Positions 25,082 through 39,076 of a stretch of DNA of 64,000 nucleotides are shown here, piece after piece. Numbering within the stretch: position 1 is the stretch's first letter; every line of letters begins with the position of its first letter. This DNA is from Mesorhizobium sp. DCY119 (GTDB taxonomy: Bacteria; Pseudomonadota; Alphaproteobacteria; Rhizobiales; Rhizobiaceae), in the NCBI RefSeq assembly GCF_003590645.1, contig NZ_CP031834.1:1426501-1490500 (forward strand). The letters are read 5' to 3'. Below the pieces are notes generated by a model that made no database searches, was not told the origin of the DNA, and saw nothing but the letters and a program-made list of their open reading frames with translations. The position numbers and the translations under genes are program-made.

Positions 25082-25107
25082 GCGGCGCCTTCGGGCGCCG
25101 CTTTTTT
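25082..25107 (+). terminator. intrinsic terminator of hsp20
   Basis: GCGGCGCC-TTCG-GGCGCCGC followed by six T, 26 nt after the hsp20 stop. The flanking A-run makes it bidirectional, so it can also serve the convergent threonine aldolase gene. Confidence 0.9.
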
Positions 25108-25118
25108 GTTCAGCTTAG

Positions 25119-26168
25119 CTATGCGATCAAATCGCCGAATCGATCGACATCGTCAGCCGTTGTCGCAAAGCTGGTGACGAAGCGGCATAGCGTTTCGTTT
25201 TCGTCGATTCGCTCGGCAAAGCCGTGCGGCGCGTTCCAGGGAAAAAAGACCGCGCCTGCGTCGGTCGCCGCTTTGATCGTGTCCTTGCTCATGATTGCGA
25301 AAACCTCGTTGGCCTGTGGCTGCCAGCCGAGACGGTCATTGCTTGATGCTTCGATGACCTTGCCCAGACGCGCGGCCATGGCGTTGGAGTGACGGGCCGT
25401 TTCGAGCCAGAGGTCGTCCGTGAAATAGGCGTCGAACTGGGCAGCGATGAAGCGCGACTTCGAAAAAAGCTGGGCGGCGCGCTTGCGCAGGAAGCCGAGT
25501 TCCCGGGCCATGCCGGTGTCGAACAGCACGACTGCTTCGGCGCACCAGCAGCCATTCTTGGTGCCGCCGAAGGAAACGATATCGACGCCACGCTTCCAGG
25601 TCATCTCGGCGGGCGTCGTCTCAAGCGATGCCAGCGCGTTGGCGAAGCGTGCGCCGTCCATGTGAAGCGGCAGGTTGCGCTTCTTGGCGACGGCCGAGAT
25701 CGCGTCGATTTCGGCCAGGCTGTACACGGTGCCGACTTCGGTGGCTTGCGTGATCGACACGGCGATCGGCTGGCCGGCATGGACGAATTCCGGTTCGAAA
25801 TGGGAAATCGCCTTTTCAAGATTGCCGGGGTTCATTCGTCCGAGCGGCCCATCGACGGCGCGCAGGCGGGCGCCGCCGGAAAAATACTCCGGCGCGCCGC
25901 ATTCATCTTCCATTACATGCGCTTCGCGGTGGCAGAAGGAGACGCCGCCGGGGCGGTTGTAGGCCGCCAGTGACAGCGAATTCGCTGCCGTTCCGGTGGC
26001 GACGAAGAAGACAGCGGCTTCGCGCTCGAAAATTTCGCTGAATTTTTCGTAGACGGCGCGGTCGAGATCGCCATCACCATAGGCGGTGCTGAAACCGGAC
26101 GCGTGCGTGGAAAGCGAGGCGGCGATCTTGGGATGGGCGCCGGCCCAATTGTCTGAGGCAAAAAACAT
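25119..26168 (-). CDS. ltaE: low-specificity L-threonine aldolase (PLP enzyme)
   Basis: 349 residues from ATG 26168 (MFFASDNWAGAHPKIAASLS), the conserved N-terminus. An in-frame extension to 26234 is unlikely. It is an aspartate-aminotransferase-fold beta-eliminating lyase. The PLP lysine is in VDIVSFGGTKNGC, the substrate Asp is in LPLHMDGARFANAL, and the tetramer residues GDGDLD are near the N-terminus. It cleaves threonine/allo-threonine to glycine and acetaldehyde. The ribosome site is weak. It is convergent with hsp20. Confidence 0.88.
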   Translation of the reverse strand: MFFASDNWAGAHPKIAASLSTHASGFSTAYGDGDLDRAVYEKFSEIFEREAAVFFVATGTAANSLSLAAYNRPGGVSFCHREAHVMEDECGAPEYFSGGARLRAVDGPLGRMNPGNLEKAISHFEPEFVHAGQPIAVSITQATEVGTVYSLAEIDAISAVAKKRNLPLHMDGARFANALASLETTPAEMTWKRGVDIVSFGGTKNGCWCAEAVVLFDTGMARELGFLRKRAAQLFSKSRFIAAQFDAYFTDDLWLETARHSNAMAARLGKVIEASSNDRLGWQPQANEVFAIMSKDTIKAATDAGAVFFPWNAPHGFAERIDENETLCRFVTSFATTADDVDRFGDLIA

Positions 26169-26386
26169 GTTTCGGTTCCGCAGGATAGCATTGAAAGTGC
26201 GCGGACCTTGGCCGGTTTTGGTGCCTGGCATCAAGGGCCAGACCGGAAAAATCCGTTGCAGCCCAAAAATTGACCAGGAGAGCGAAACGGCTGAAAGTTT
26301 CGCAGGATTGCGGGCCGTTGAAAGATTCTTTCGCGGTTTGCGCCGTTTTTTTGTGAATCCGTCTTGTGCGGTTCGAAAAATTCTGC

Positions 26387-26420
26387 AATAAGAAAATTAG
26401 GACAGTAGTGCTGTCTTATT
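26387..26420. promoter_or_regulatory. nested palindrome upstream of gltB (putative operator)
   Basis: Core TTAGGACAG-TAGTG-CTGTCTTAT (26397-26419) lies within an outer pair AATAAGA (26387-26393) / TCTTATT (26414-26420). It lies about 250 nt before the gltB start, in an AT-rich patch with loosely promoter-like words, in the 497-nt ltaE-gltB divergent gap. A second dyad GCGAAAC/GTTTCGC is near 26283-26304. Symmetry and AT-rich flanks suggest a transcription-factor site. I cannot name the factor. Confidence 0.5.
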
Positions 26421-26665
26421 TTATCTGCGCAATGTGTGCCGGATTTGGCGTATGATCGACGCCTGTCCGGCTATCACTGCGACCGGTGCCGGGAATGCCG
26501 CGAAAGTGGCAGTGACTCGCGCACCCCAAGGACTGTATACCGCCCGGGCAGTATGCTTTTCCGCGGAAATTCGACAAGACGTGCAGGCGATTTGATGGAT
26601 GTGCCGCTACGGCTGCCAGACAATGGAGAGACGCCCGAAAGGGCTGGAAACGGAAGGGAAGGACG

Positions 26666-31396
<4,731 letters not shown>

Positions 31397-31532
31397 GCCG
31401 CGTCAGCCGTCCGGACAGAAACGGGCCGACCGAAGGTCCGGGCTGGACGGCTGAGCCAACCTGCTTCAAGAGAAGAGCCAACAATTTTTGCCTGTGATTT
31501 TTCGCAGGGCCTGATCGACGAAAGTTTTTGCA

Positions 31533-32987
31533 ATGGGCAAGGTAACAGGATTTCTTGAGATCGACCGGCAGGTGCACAAGTACCAGCCGGCCTCCGACCG
31601 CATCCGGCATTTCCGTGAGTTCACGCTGCCGATGTCGGACAAGGAAGTCGAAAAACAGGCCGCGCGCTGCATGGATTGCGGCGTGCCGTTCTGCCACGGT
31701 CCGACCGGCTGTCCGATCCACAACCAGATCCCGGACTGGAACGACCTCGTCTATAATGGCGATTGGGACAATGCGATCCGCAACCTGCATTCGACCAACA
31801 ATTTCCCGGAATTCACCGGCCGCATCTGCCCCGCGCCTTGCGAGGAAGCCTGCACGCTAAATCTGGAAGACATTCCGGTCGCCATCAAGACGGTCGAGCA
31901 GGCGATCGCCGACAAGGCTTATGAGCTTGGCCACATTCGCCCCTATCCGGCGGAGAAGAAGAGCGGCAAAAGCGTCGCGATTATCGGCTCCGGTCCGGCC
32001 GGCATGGCCGCTGCCCAGCAGCTTGGCCGCGTCGGGCATGACGTTCATGTCTATGAGCGCGAGAGCAAGCCGGGCGGCCTGATGCGCTTCGGCATTCCCG
32101 ACTTCAAGATGGAAAAGCACTATATCGACCGCCGCGTCGAGCAGATGCAGGGCGAGGGCGTGATCTTCCATTGCGGCGTCAATGTCGGTGTCGACAAGCC
32201 CGTTTCGGAACTGCTCGCCGAATACGACGCCGTGCTCTATTGCGGCGGCTCAGAGACGCCGCGCCCGGCCAACATTCCAGGCGACGATCTCGAAGGCGTG
32301 CATGATGCGATGCCTTACCTCGTCCAGCAGAACAAGCGGGTGGCGCGCGAAGACATTCAATCGGTCGCCTGGAAATCGGAGGCCATCGTTGCCGGTGGCC
32401 TGCACGTTGTCGTTGTTGGCGGCGGTGATACGGCGTCCGATTGCGTCGGCACTGCATTCCGGCAGGGCGCTGTGCGCGTGACCCAGCTCGACATCCGCCC
32501 GCAGCCGCCGGAGAAGGAAAACAAGCTTGCCGTCTGGCCTTATTGGGCAACCAAGATGCGTACCTCTTCTTCGCAGGCCGAGGGTGCCGAGCGCGAGTTC
32601 CAGGTGGCGACGCTCGAGTTCATCGGCGAGGACGGCCAGCTGACCGGCGTGAAGTGCTGCGAGGTCGATGAGAAGCGCAAGCCGATCGCCGGCACGGAGT
32701 TCGTGATCCGCGCCGATTTGGCCTTCATCGCCATCGGCTTTGCCGGTCCGATGGCTGGTGGCGTGGTCAAGGAGCTGGACGGACAGCTGAAGATTGGCGT
32801 CGATAGCCGCCGCTCGACCAATGTCGATGCCAATGACCGCGACTACCGGACGAGCGTCGACAAGCTCTACGCGGCCGGCGACATTCGCCGCGGCCAGTCG
32901 CTGGTGGTCTGGGCCATCCGCGAAGGCCGCCAGGCCGCCCGCGCCATCGACGAGGCGCTGATGGGTTCGAGTGTCTTGCCGCGGTAG
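31533..32987 (+). CDS. gltD: glutamate synthase (NADPH) small subunit
   Basis: 484 residues. The N-terminal cysteine cluster for two 4Fe-4S centres is visible (RCMDCGVPFCHGPTGCPIHN and GRICPAPCEEACTL). Two dinucleotide folds follow: SVAIIGSGPAGMAAAQQL for FAD and VVVGGGDTASDCVGTAF for NADPH. The C-terminal LYAAGDIRRGQSLVVWAI is the FAD-contacting ATG-like motif. It feeds electrons from NADPH to GltB, 136 nt upstream. Together they complete the GS-GOGAT cycle. Confidence 0.98.
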   Translation: MGKVTGFLEIDRQVHKYQPASDRIRHFREFTLPMSDKEVEKQAARCMDCGVPFCHGPTGCPIHNQIPDWNDLVYNGDWDNAIRNLHSTNNFPEFTGRICPAPCEEACTLNLEDIPVAIKTVEQAIADKAYELGHIRPYPAEKKSGKSVAIIGSGPAGMAAAQQLGRVGHDVHVYERESKPGGLMRFGIPDFKMEKHYIDRRVEQMQGEGVIFHCGVNVGVDKPVSELLAEYDAVLYCGGSETPRPANIPGDDLEGVHDAMPYLVQQNKRVAREDIQSVAWKSEAIVAGGLHVVVVGGGDTASDCVGTAFRQGAVRVTQLDIRPQPPEKENKLAVWPYWATKMRTSSSQAEGAEREFQVATLEFIGEDGQLTGVKCCEVDEKRKPIAGTEFVIRADLAFIAIGFAGPMAGGVVKELDGQLKIGVDSRRSTNVDANDRDYRTSVDKLYAAGDIRRGQSLVVWAIREGRQAARAIDEALMGSSVLPR

Positions 32988-33009
32988 GCAGCTTCGAGGA
33001 AATCTCGTG

Positions 33010-33034
33010 AAAAGGCGCCTGCGTGGCGCCTTTT
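33010..33034 (+). terminator. intrinsic terminator of gltBD
   Basis: AAAAGGCGCC-TGCGT-GGCGCCTTTT followed by CTTTTG, 22 nt after the gltD stop. Both arms are perfect over 10 nt. Confidence 0.9.
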
Positions 33035-33115
33035 CTTTTGCCTAAGCATGGCAGCTGCCGGCTTTGTCCAAGACTGCCACGTGAAAATTACTCAATCTGC
33101 TGATACAGTTTGAGG

Positions 33116-33577
33116 ATGCAGGAGTTCGATCCAGAGGATGTTCTAAGTCGCCCGTTGATGGCGAATTTGGCGACCGTTACCGAGGACGGCGCACCGCGCA
33201 ACGCGCCGGTATGGTTCGTCTGGGAGAACAGTGCGATCTGGCTTCTCGGGTCATCTGATGGAAGCGCGGTCAAGCATCTGGAAAGAGACCCTCGCTGCGC
33301 AGTGGAGATCGTTCACTTCGACAATGAGGCAGGCGTCCTGCTGCATCTTGGGCTGCGCGGTGTCGCCACCGTTGAGCCGATGTCGCCGGACCGCTTCAAG
33401 CGGCTGCTTCACAAATATCTCGGCCCCGAAGCAGGGTGGAATGAATGGTTCATCGACAACGTGGCCCAGATCGAGCATCCGGACGGGCGCATGATCAGGC
33501 TTGCCCCGACCAGCATTTTCACCAACAACGTGTCGTTCTTCAGGACGGGTCCTGACTTTGCGTGGCCTCCGGGGTAG
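33116..33577 (+). CDS. pyridoxamine 5'-phosphate oxidase-like flavin-binding protein (PPOX fold)
   Basis: 153 residues from ATG 33116 (a TTG at 33110 is in frame). The split-barrel pattern is clear: SRPLMANLATVTEDGAPRNA, VWFVWENSAIWLLGSSDGSA, VKHLERDPRCAVEIVHFDNE. Proteins of this kind bind FMN, heme or F420 and often act in oxidative defence or cofactor chemistry. The small size and lack of a PdxH C-terminal motif argue against true PdxH. It stands alone between gltD and a convergent gene. Function unknown. Confidence 0.78.
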   Translation: MQEFDPEDVLSRPLMANLATVTEDGAPRNAPVWFVWENSAIWLLGSSDGSAVKHLERDPRCAVEIVHFDNEAGVLLHLGLRGVATVEPMSPDRFKRLLHKYLGPEAGWNEWFIDNVAQIEHPDGRMIRLAPTSIFTNNVSFFRTGPDFAWPPG

Positions 33578-33585
33578 GGGGCTGA

Positions 33586-34827
33586 TCAGCGCCTGACGGT
33601 CGCTGTCGTGTCCGGTATTGCCGGTGCGGCTGCTGTTGCCGGTTCGGCAGGTCGGGGCGGCCAGGAAAAATCGTCGGCGCGGCCGGGTTTGGCTTCGGGC
33701 GCGATGCCGTCGATCGCCAGTTTTTCGCCGGGGGAGCGCGGCGATGCTTTCCCGACATTTGCGCCGAGCAGCTCGGTGCCGCCGTCCAGTTCGGGATCGT
33801 TGAGCGAGATCGGCACCGTGCGATCGACGGGTGCAGCCTTCTGGGCCTCCGGGGTCAAGGCCGGCAATGCCGGCACGCCGGCCGCCGCACCCGGTGCTGC
33901 GGTGAGACCGAGGATCTTGCTCAGAGGTTTTTCCGCATAGAAAGCGAGCTTGCGCTTTCCCGCCTGGGTGAGATTGATGCCGTCGTCGGAGCGCAACCGA
34001 ACGGGCTGGCCGCTGACGTCGGGACCGGTCGTTATGAATGCGCCGTTCTCATCGACGAACCCGTCCCAGACATCGACGAACTCGGCCTTGGCCCCCTCGC
34101 TCGCCGCGCGGTAAATATCGTTGAAGGCCAGCATGTCGGAGGTCATCTTGGAAGACCTGAAAGCCGGCACGCCGACCCAGACGAACGGCACCTTGCCTAG
34201 TGTGATCGCCTTGGCCAAGGCTTCTGTGCGCTTGGCATATTCCTTGTTCCAGTTGTCCGTTCCCAGAGTTTCGCGCGTGTCGCCGACGCGCATCTGCTGA
34301 CGGTCGTTGGAGCCCATCATGACGGCGATCGCGGCGGGCTTTTCGGTTTCGATCAGCGCGCCGATTTCCTTGGGCCAGTCGAAATAGTCCTGGCGCACAA
34401 AGCCGGACGAGCCTTTCGACCTGTCGACAATACGGACCTTGGGGTTGTCTGCGTATACGATACCAAGACCGTCGGCGAGGCCGCTGCCGAGAAAGTCACC
34501 GATGACGAGCACGACCTTTGCATCGGGCGCCTTGTCGACGACGGGAATTTCCGGCTCTGCCGGCTTGCGTGCGACGGCGCGCGCCTTTGGTGCCGTCTTG
34601 CGCACGCGCGCCTTGGGCCTGCCACCGGGTATGTCTTCCGGTGGTGCCAGGCGTGGCTCCCTGCGGGGGAAAAACAGGTCGCGCAACGACCATGGCCGGT
34701 AGACCGGTTCCTGCGCGAAGGCAGGCGAAGCCGGCAAGGCCAACCAAAGACCGGTCGTCAGGACAGCGAGCGCAACAAGGAACGCCATAATCCGGACCGG
34801 AAATGCGGTGCGCTCCTTGCCTGGCAA
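33586..34827 (-). CDS. SGNH-fold (DUF459) exported protein
   Basis: 413 residues from TTG 34827, supported by AGGAG about 10 nt upstream. ATG 34788 (MAFLVALAVLTTGLWLALPA) is the alternative and begins right at the signal peptide. After the signal peptide (to ...SPAFA) comes a basic Pro/Arg linker, the DUF459 domain (about 100-290) with VVLVIGDFLGSGLADG and AVMMGSNDRQQM, and a Pro/Ala-rich tail of about 100 residues. The position of the nucleophilic Ser is Phe (GDFLG) and the DxxH block reads DGINLT, so it may be catalytically altered. It lies 11 nt after an MltB-like gene, suggesting a periplasmic cell-wall role. Confidence 0.8.
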   Translation of the reverse strand: MPGKERTAFPVRIMAFLVALAVLTTGLWLALPASPAFAQEPVYRPWSLRDLFFPRREPRLAPPEDIPGGRPKARVRKTAPKARAVARKPAEPEIPVVDKAPDAKVVLVIGDFLGSGLADGLGIVYADNPKVRIVDRSKGSSGFVRQDYFDWPKEIGALIETEKPAAIAVMMGSNDRQQMRVGDTRETLGTDNWNKEYAKRTEALAKAITLGKVPFVWVGVPAFRSSKMTSDMLAFNDIYRAASEGAKAEFVDVWDGFVDENGAFITTGPDVSGQPVRLRSDDGINLTQAGKRKLAFYAEKPLSKILGLTAAPGAAAGVPALPALTPEAQKAAPVDRTVPISLNDPELDGGTELLGANVGKASPRSPGEKLAIDGIAPEAKPGRADDFSWPPRPAEPATAAAPAIPDTTATVRR

Positions 34828-34838
34828 AGGCCTTGCTC

Positions 34839-36065
34839 CTAGCGTTTCCTCAATGTCTTGAGCACTTCCATGCTCGGATGGCCGTCCTGCGTCAAGCCGG
34901 CCTTGGCCTGGTATGCCTTGATGGCCGCACGCGATCCTTCACCGATCTTGCCGTCGAACTTGCCTTCGTAATAGCCATAGGCGGAAAGGCGTTGCTGAAG
35001 TTCCTGCTTCTCCTCGAAGCTGAGCTTCGTGAAGGGGCGGCTCCAATCCTGCACGAGGCCGCCATAGCCGGCGATCTCGTCGGCAAGCAGGCCTACGGCG
35101 AGCGCATATTTGTCGGCATTGTTGTAGCGCTTGATGACGAAGAAGTTCTTGGTCATCAGGAAAGCCGGTCCGCCGCGTCCGTCCGGCACTTTCAGCTCCG
35201 CCTTGTCGGAGCCGCTGCGGAACGGCTTGCCGCTTGCGCGAGTGACGCCGAGCGACTGCCATTGCGACAGCGACTTGGAGCCACCGGGGAACTTGCGGCC
35301 ATCCGGCAGGCTGACCTCGTAGCCCCAGGTCTTGCCGCTCTGCCAGCCGTTCTTGCGCAGCAGGTTGGCGGCGGTCGCCAGTGCGTCAGGCACGGAATTC
35401 CAGATGTCGCGCTTGCCGTTGCCGTCCATGTCGACGGCATAGGCCTGATAGCTGGTCGGAATGAACTGGGTGTGACCCATGGCGCCGGCCCACGAACCGG
35501 TCAGATGGCTTTCGTCGATATCGCCGCTCTGCAGGATCTTCAGCGCAGCGATCAACTGCGTGCGCGCAAATTTTGCCCGGCGTTCGTCGGCATAGGCGAG
35601 TGTCGCCAGCGAACGTACGACATTGCGCATGACATCGTCGCGCTTGAGGATTTCGCCGTAGTTGGATTCCATCGACCAGATGGCGAGCAGTATGTGACGG
35701 TCGACGCCGTATTTCGCCTCGATGCGGTCGAGCCACGGCTTCCATTTGCGGGCCATTTCGCGCCCGACAGCCACCGATTGCTCATGCACCCGGTTGTCGA
35801 AGTAGTCCCATACCGGTGCGGTGAATTCGGGCTGGAAGCGCGCCTTCTGCAGCACTTCCGGATCGATGTCCTTCACATTGCGGAAGGCGCGATCGAAAGT
35901 CGTGCCGGAAATGCCGCTTTGCGCGGCGGTGTTGCGGAAGCTTGAAACCCAGCGCTGAAAGCCGGCGTCGGCCGAAGCCGGAGTCGCCGAAAACATAAGA
36001 GCGAGCGACAGACCGGCGGCTGCCGCGGCGCTTGCAAGGCGAATTGCGGTCTTGCGAACGAGCAT
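34839..36065 (-). CDS. lytic murein transglycosylase, MltB family, with peptidoglycan-binding domain
   Basis: 408 residues from ATG 36065 with a strong AAGGAGG site. Signal peptide: MLVRKTAIRLASAAAAAGLS...ATPASA. The SLT_2 domain follows, with the catalytic Glu in WSMESNYGEI and the substrate-groove motif AMGHTQFIPTSYQAYAVDMD. The C-terminal PG_binding_1 domain is LQQRLSAYGYYEGKFDGKIG to the end. It cleaves the glycan strands of peptidoglycan to 1,6-anhydro ends. No lipobox cysteine is seen, so it is probably a soluble periplasmic form. It heads a two-gene unit with the DUF459 protein. Confidence 0.92.
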   Translation of the reverse strand: MLVRKTAIRLASAAAAAGLSLALMFSATPASADAGFQRWVSSFRNTAAQSGISGTTFDRAFRNVKDIDPEVLQKARFQPEFTAPVWDYFDNRVHEQSVAVGREMARKWKPWLDRIEAKYGVDRHILLAIWSMESNYGEILKRDDVMRNVVRSLATLAYADERRAKFARTQLIAALKILQSGDIDESHLTGSWAGAMGHTQFIPTSYQAYAVDMDGNGKRDIWNSVPDALATAANLLRKNGWQSGKTWGYEVSLPDGRKFPGGSKSLSQWQSLGVTRASGKPFRSGSDKAELKVPDGRGGPAFLMTKNFFVIKRYNNADKYALAVGLLADEIAGYGGLVQDWSRPFTKLSFEEKQELQQRLSAYGYYEGKFDGKIGEGSRAAIKAYQAKAGLTQDGHPSMEVLKTLRKR

Positions 36066-36264
36066 ATTTTCCTCCTTGTCCATCATCGGAAGACTCATTC
36101 ATCGCCGAACGCGGTTATCAATCAGTTTACCATAGCGAAATTCGCACGCCAAAGAGCCCGCGAAAGCGCAAAAGCGGGCGGTCAATTCAATATTTTTCAA
36201 TTTCGGCGTGAAAATGTCGCACTCCGTGATTGTCGACAGGCCGTTGGGGTGGATAAGTGTCAAT

Positions 36265-37152
36265 ATGAAACAGGTTCGCAAAGCAGTATTTCCGGTCGCC
36301 GGTCTCGGCACGCGCTTTCTTCCCGCAACAAAATCCATTCCCAAGGAAATGCTGACGGTCGTCGACAAGCCGGTCATCCAGTATGTGGTGGATGAGGCGC
36401 GCGAGGCCGGCATCGAACATTTCATCTTCGTGACCGGCCGCAACAAGGCTGTCATCGAAGATCATTTCGACGTCCAGTTCGAGCTGTATGACACGCTTGC
36501 CCAACGCGGCAAGGACGACCAGCTTGCGCGTCTCCAGCGCCTTCAGCCGGCGCCCGGGCAGACGAGCTTCACGCGCCAGCAGGTGCCGCTCGGCCTTGGC
36601 CATGCGGTATGGTGCGCGCGCGATCTCGTCGGCAATGAACCCTTCGCGGTGCTCCTGCCGGACATGATCATGCAAACGGACCAGAGCTGCCTCAAGCAGA
36701 TGGTCGAACTCTACAACGAGACCGGCGGCAACATCGTCGCCGTGCAGGAATGCGACCCAGCCGAGGCGCATAAATATGGCATCGTCGGGCGCGGGAACGA
36801 GGTGCGTAACGGGTTCGAGATCACCGGCATGGTGGAAAAGCCGAAGGCCGGAACGGCGCCGTCCAATCTCTACATCAATGGCCGTTACATCCTGCAGCCT
36901 GAGATTTTCGGAATCCTGGAAGGACAGGAGCGAGGGGCAGGCAACGAAATCCAGCTTACCGATGCGATGCTGAAACTGGAAAAGCAGCAACCGTTCTACG
37001 GCTCGCACTATAAGGGCAGGACCTTCGACTGCGGTTCGCCCGAAGGCTTCATCGAGGCCAATGTGGCGTTTTCGCTGTGGCGGCCGGACATGCACAAAAA
37101 TATCTCGGCGATGCTGGAAACCATGCTCAAGGAGCTGAAGCCCATCGAGTAG
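36265..37152 (+). CDS. galU: UTP-glucose-1-phosphate uridylyltransferase
   Basis: 295 residues from ATG 36265 ([20 protein letters not shown]); the open frame to 36208 is an extension without homology. The nucleotidyltransferase signature [20 protein letters not shown] is followed by the active-site [19 protein letters not shown] and the C-terminal [16 protein letters not shown]. It makes UDP-glucose for exopolysaccharide, LPS core and periplasmic glucans. It is convergent with the outer-membrane barrel gene (12-nt gap) and close to the KDO gene kdsD/kpsF, fitting an envelope-carbohydrate neighbourhood. Confidence 0.95.
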   Translation: MKQVRKAVFPVAGLGTRFLPATKSIPKEMLTVVDKPVIQYVVDEAREAGIEHFIFVTGRNKAVIEDHFDVQFELYDTLAQRGKDDQLARLQRLQPAPGQTSFTRQQVPLGLGHAVWCARDLVGNEPFAVLLPDMIMQTDQSCLKQMVELYNETGGNIVAVQECDPAEAHKYGIVGRGNEVRNGFEITGMVEKPKAGTAPSNLYINGRYILQPEIFGILEGQERGAGNEIQLTDAMLKLEKQQPFYGSHYKGRTFDCGSPEGFIEANVAFSLWRPDMHKNISAMLETMLKELKPIE

Positions 37153-37164
37153 CGGTTGATTGGC

Positions 37165-38913
37165 CTATCTCTGGACTTTCAGGCCGACGAACACGCTGTT
37201 GGCCTGATAGTCGCGGCCTTCCAGATTGCTCTTCAACTGTTCATGGCGCAGCCGGCCGGTCAGGCCGGCATAGCGGTTCAGCCACCAGGTCGCGCCGGCT
37301 TCCGCATTGAATATGACGTCGTGCCCGTCCGATCCCGAATAGTCGCGGTATCCGGCGCCGACCGCAGCATTGGCCGTTAGATTGGCGCGGATTTCGCGCT
37401 CGACCGACAGCCGCGCGGAATGGAGTACCGAGCCGCTTTCGCCGGCCGTCGTCGATCCCTCCACCTCGGTCGAGGCGGCGAGGTTGACCATCGTGCCGCG
37501 CTCCGGCGACCAGGCAAGATTGGCGTTGACGGTCGGCCCGCCTATCGCATCCAGGCGATCGTCGTCGAAGCCTTCGCGAATCCAACCGGCGGAAAACTCG
37601 CCTGACAGCTTTTCGCCGAGATCGAGTTCAACGCCCGCGCGCGCGCCGAGCCGGTTGGATGAGCGCTCGTATCCGCTCGCATCGACCTTCTCGTCGTAGA
37701 AGCGACGGCCGACTTCCGCTTCCAGGAAGGGCGTCAGCGCTGGTGAGATTTCGTAGCCGCCGCGAAGCGTCAGCGTTGCCAGCGTCGAGTCGCGGTCCTT
37801 CTGAGAGATGGTGCCGCCGGTGGAGAGTTCCGCGTCGCCATACATATCGTGCTCGACCCGGCCGGTGATGCCGAAGCGGGCCTTGCCCACATCCTTTTCG
37901 AGGCCGAGGCTGCCGTTGAATGTCTGCCGGATCGGCTGGGATAGTGTGCCTTCGATCGCGACCGGGGAGGAGCCCGATTCCGGCCGGCGCAGATAGCCGG
38001 CCTCGACGCGCCCGCGAAGCTCGTTGCCGAGTTCGAGATCAAGCTTTGCGTCGATACCTGCTTGCGTCTCCTTGATCTCTTCGCCGGAGAGCGTCCGCCG
38101 CAGGATACCGTAAGCGTCGATCGTCGCCGAATGGCGGCTCCAGTCGGATACGGCGTTAAGGCGCAGCGTGGTTTCCGAAAGCACGCCGGACGAACCGCCG
38201 CTGCTCGCACTGGCGTTGGAGGTGGCGGTTATGCCCTGTTCAAGGGAAGGGCGAAGCACGAAGGAACCGGCGCGTATGCCGGTGGCGGCAAAAGGATTGT
38301 CCTCGCGGGGCCGCTTCAGGCCCTCGATCGCTTCGGCACGCTCGGCGCCTTCGTCGAGCTTGAGGACTTGTTCCGAATCGATGGTCGGCGTGCGCACAGT
38401 GCCGGTGGTCGTTTCATCATCGACGCCTTCGACCGGTTGCCCGCTGGCAGTTGTTTCGTCGTTCGGCTGCGTGGTGGTTGCACTGTTGCGGTTGCGCGCA
38501 TCTTCGGTACGTTTTCGGGCCGCAAAGGTGGGACGCGTGCTTGCCGGCGGCGGATCGTCGGCAAAAGGGTCGTCGGCATTCGGCGGCAGAGCGAACAGGC
38601 TGGTATCGGGCGAAGCCGCGTTTTCGGGGGCATCCGGGACGGCGCCGGTGCTTTCAGGAACATATTGCGGCGGCGGGTTCTGGTCTGTGGGTGCCTGATT
38701 TGCGGCATTCTGTGCCTGAGCCTTGCCGGTCTGGCCTTTGCCCAGCAAGGAGCCGGTAACATCGGTCTCGGCAACCGCTCCGCGCAGTCCGCCGCTGTCC
38801 TGCGCATGAGCCTGGAACGCGCACAAAAGGGTGGCGGCACTTGCCGTAAGAAGCAAGGTCCGCAGCGCCCGCGCTTCCGGGCGTCCTCTATTTTCTGGGC
38901 GAACCCAAGACAT
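37165..38913 (-). CDS. outer-membrane beta-barrel protein with long disordered N-terminal part
   Basis: 582 residues from ATG 38913, where AGGTGA sits upstream and a signal peptide begins (RALRTLLLTASAATLLCAFQ, cut after AHA). Residues about 30-190 are Pro/Thr/Asn/Asp-rich and probably disordered (QNAANQAPTDQNPPPQYVPE). From about 215 to the end the pattern alternates (LRGRVEAGYLRRPESGSSPV, ANLAWSPERGTMVNLAASTE) and closes with FVGLKVQR, a terminal aromatic-rich strand, as in BBP2-type barrels. It probably sits in the outer membrane. The partner or substrate is unknown. It is divergent from kdsD/kpsF. Confidence 0.75.
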   Translation of the reverse strand: MSWVRPENRGRPEARALRTLLLTASAATLLCAFQAHAQDSGGLRGAVAETDVTGSLLGKGQTGKAQAQNAANQAPTDQNPPPQYVPESTGAVPDAPENAASPDTSLFALPPNADDPFADDPPPASTRPTFAARKRTEDARNRNSATTTQPNDETTASGQPVEGVDDETTTGTVRTPTIDSEQVLKLDEGAERAEAIEGLKRPREDNPFAATGIRAGSFVLRPSLEQGITATSNASASSGGSSGVLSETTLRLNAVSDWSRHSATIDAYGILRRTLSGEEIKETQAGIDAKLDLELGNELRGRVEAGYLRRPESGSSPVAIEGTLSQPIRQTFNGSLGLEKDVGKARFGITGRVEHDMYGDAELSTGGTISQKDRDSTLATLTLRGGYEISPALTPFLEAEVGRRFYDEKVDASGYERSSNRLGARAGVELDLGEKLSGEFSAGWIREGFDDDRLDAIGGPTVNANLAWSPERGTMVNLAASTEVEGSTTAGESGSVLHSARLSVEREIRANLTANAAVGAGYRDYSGSDGHDVIFNAEAGATWWLNRYAGLTGRLRHEQLKSNLEGRDYQANSVFVGLKVQR

Positions 38914-39076
38914 AATCACCTGCTGTGAAGCCCCAAACCGCCATCGCACGCAGACATTAGCGTTACCGGACCGTAAATCGGGATGGTTAACGGAGGGTTG
39001 AGGAAGGCGCTGCCCGGAAGGGGCTGGAGTCGATAATATTGGACAGCGGCACGCCAAAGCGCTAATCGCATCAGCC

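Noticed and set aside
26451-26605. Short open frame upstream of gltB (ATG near 26453, about 46 codons)
   Set aside because: No convincing ribosome site, no recognisable sequence, and its length is expected by chance.
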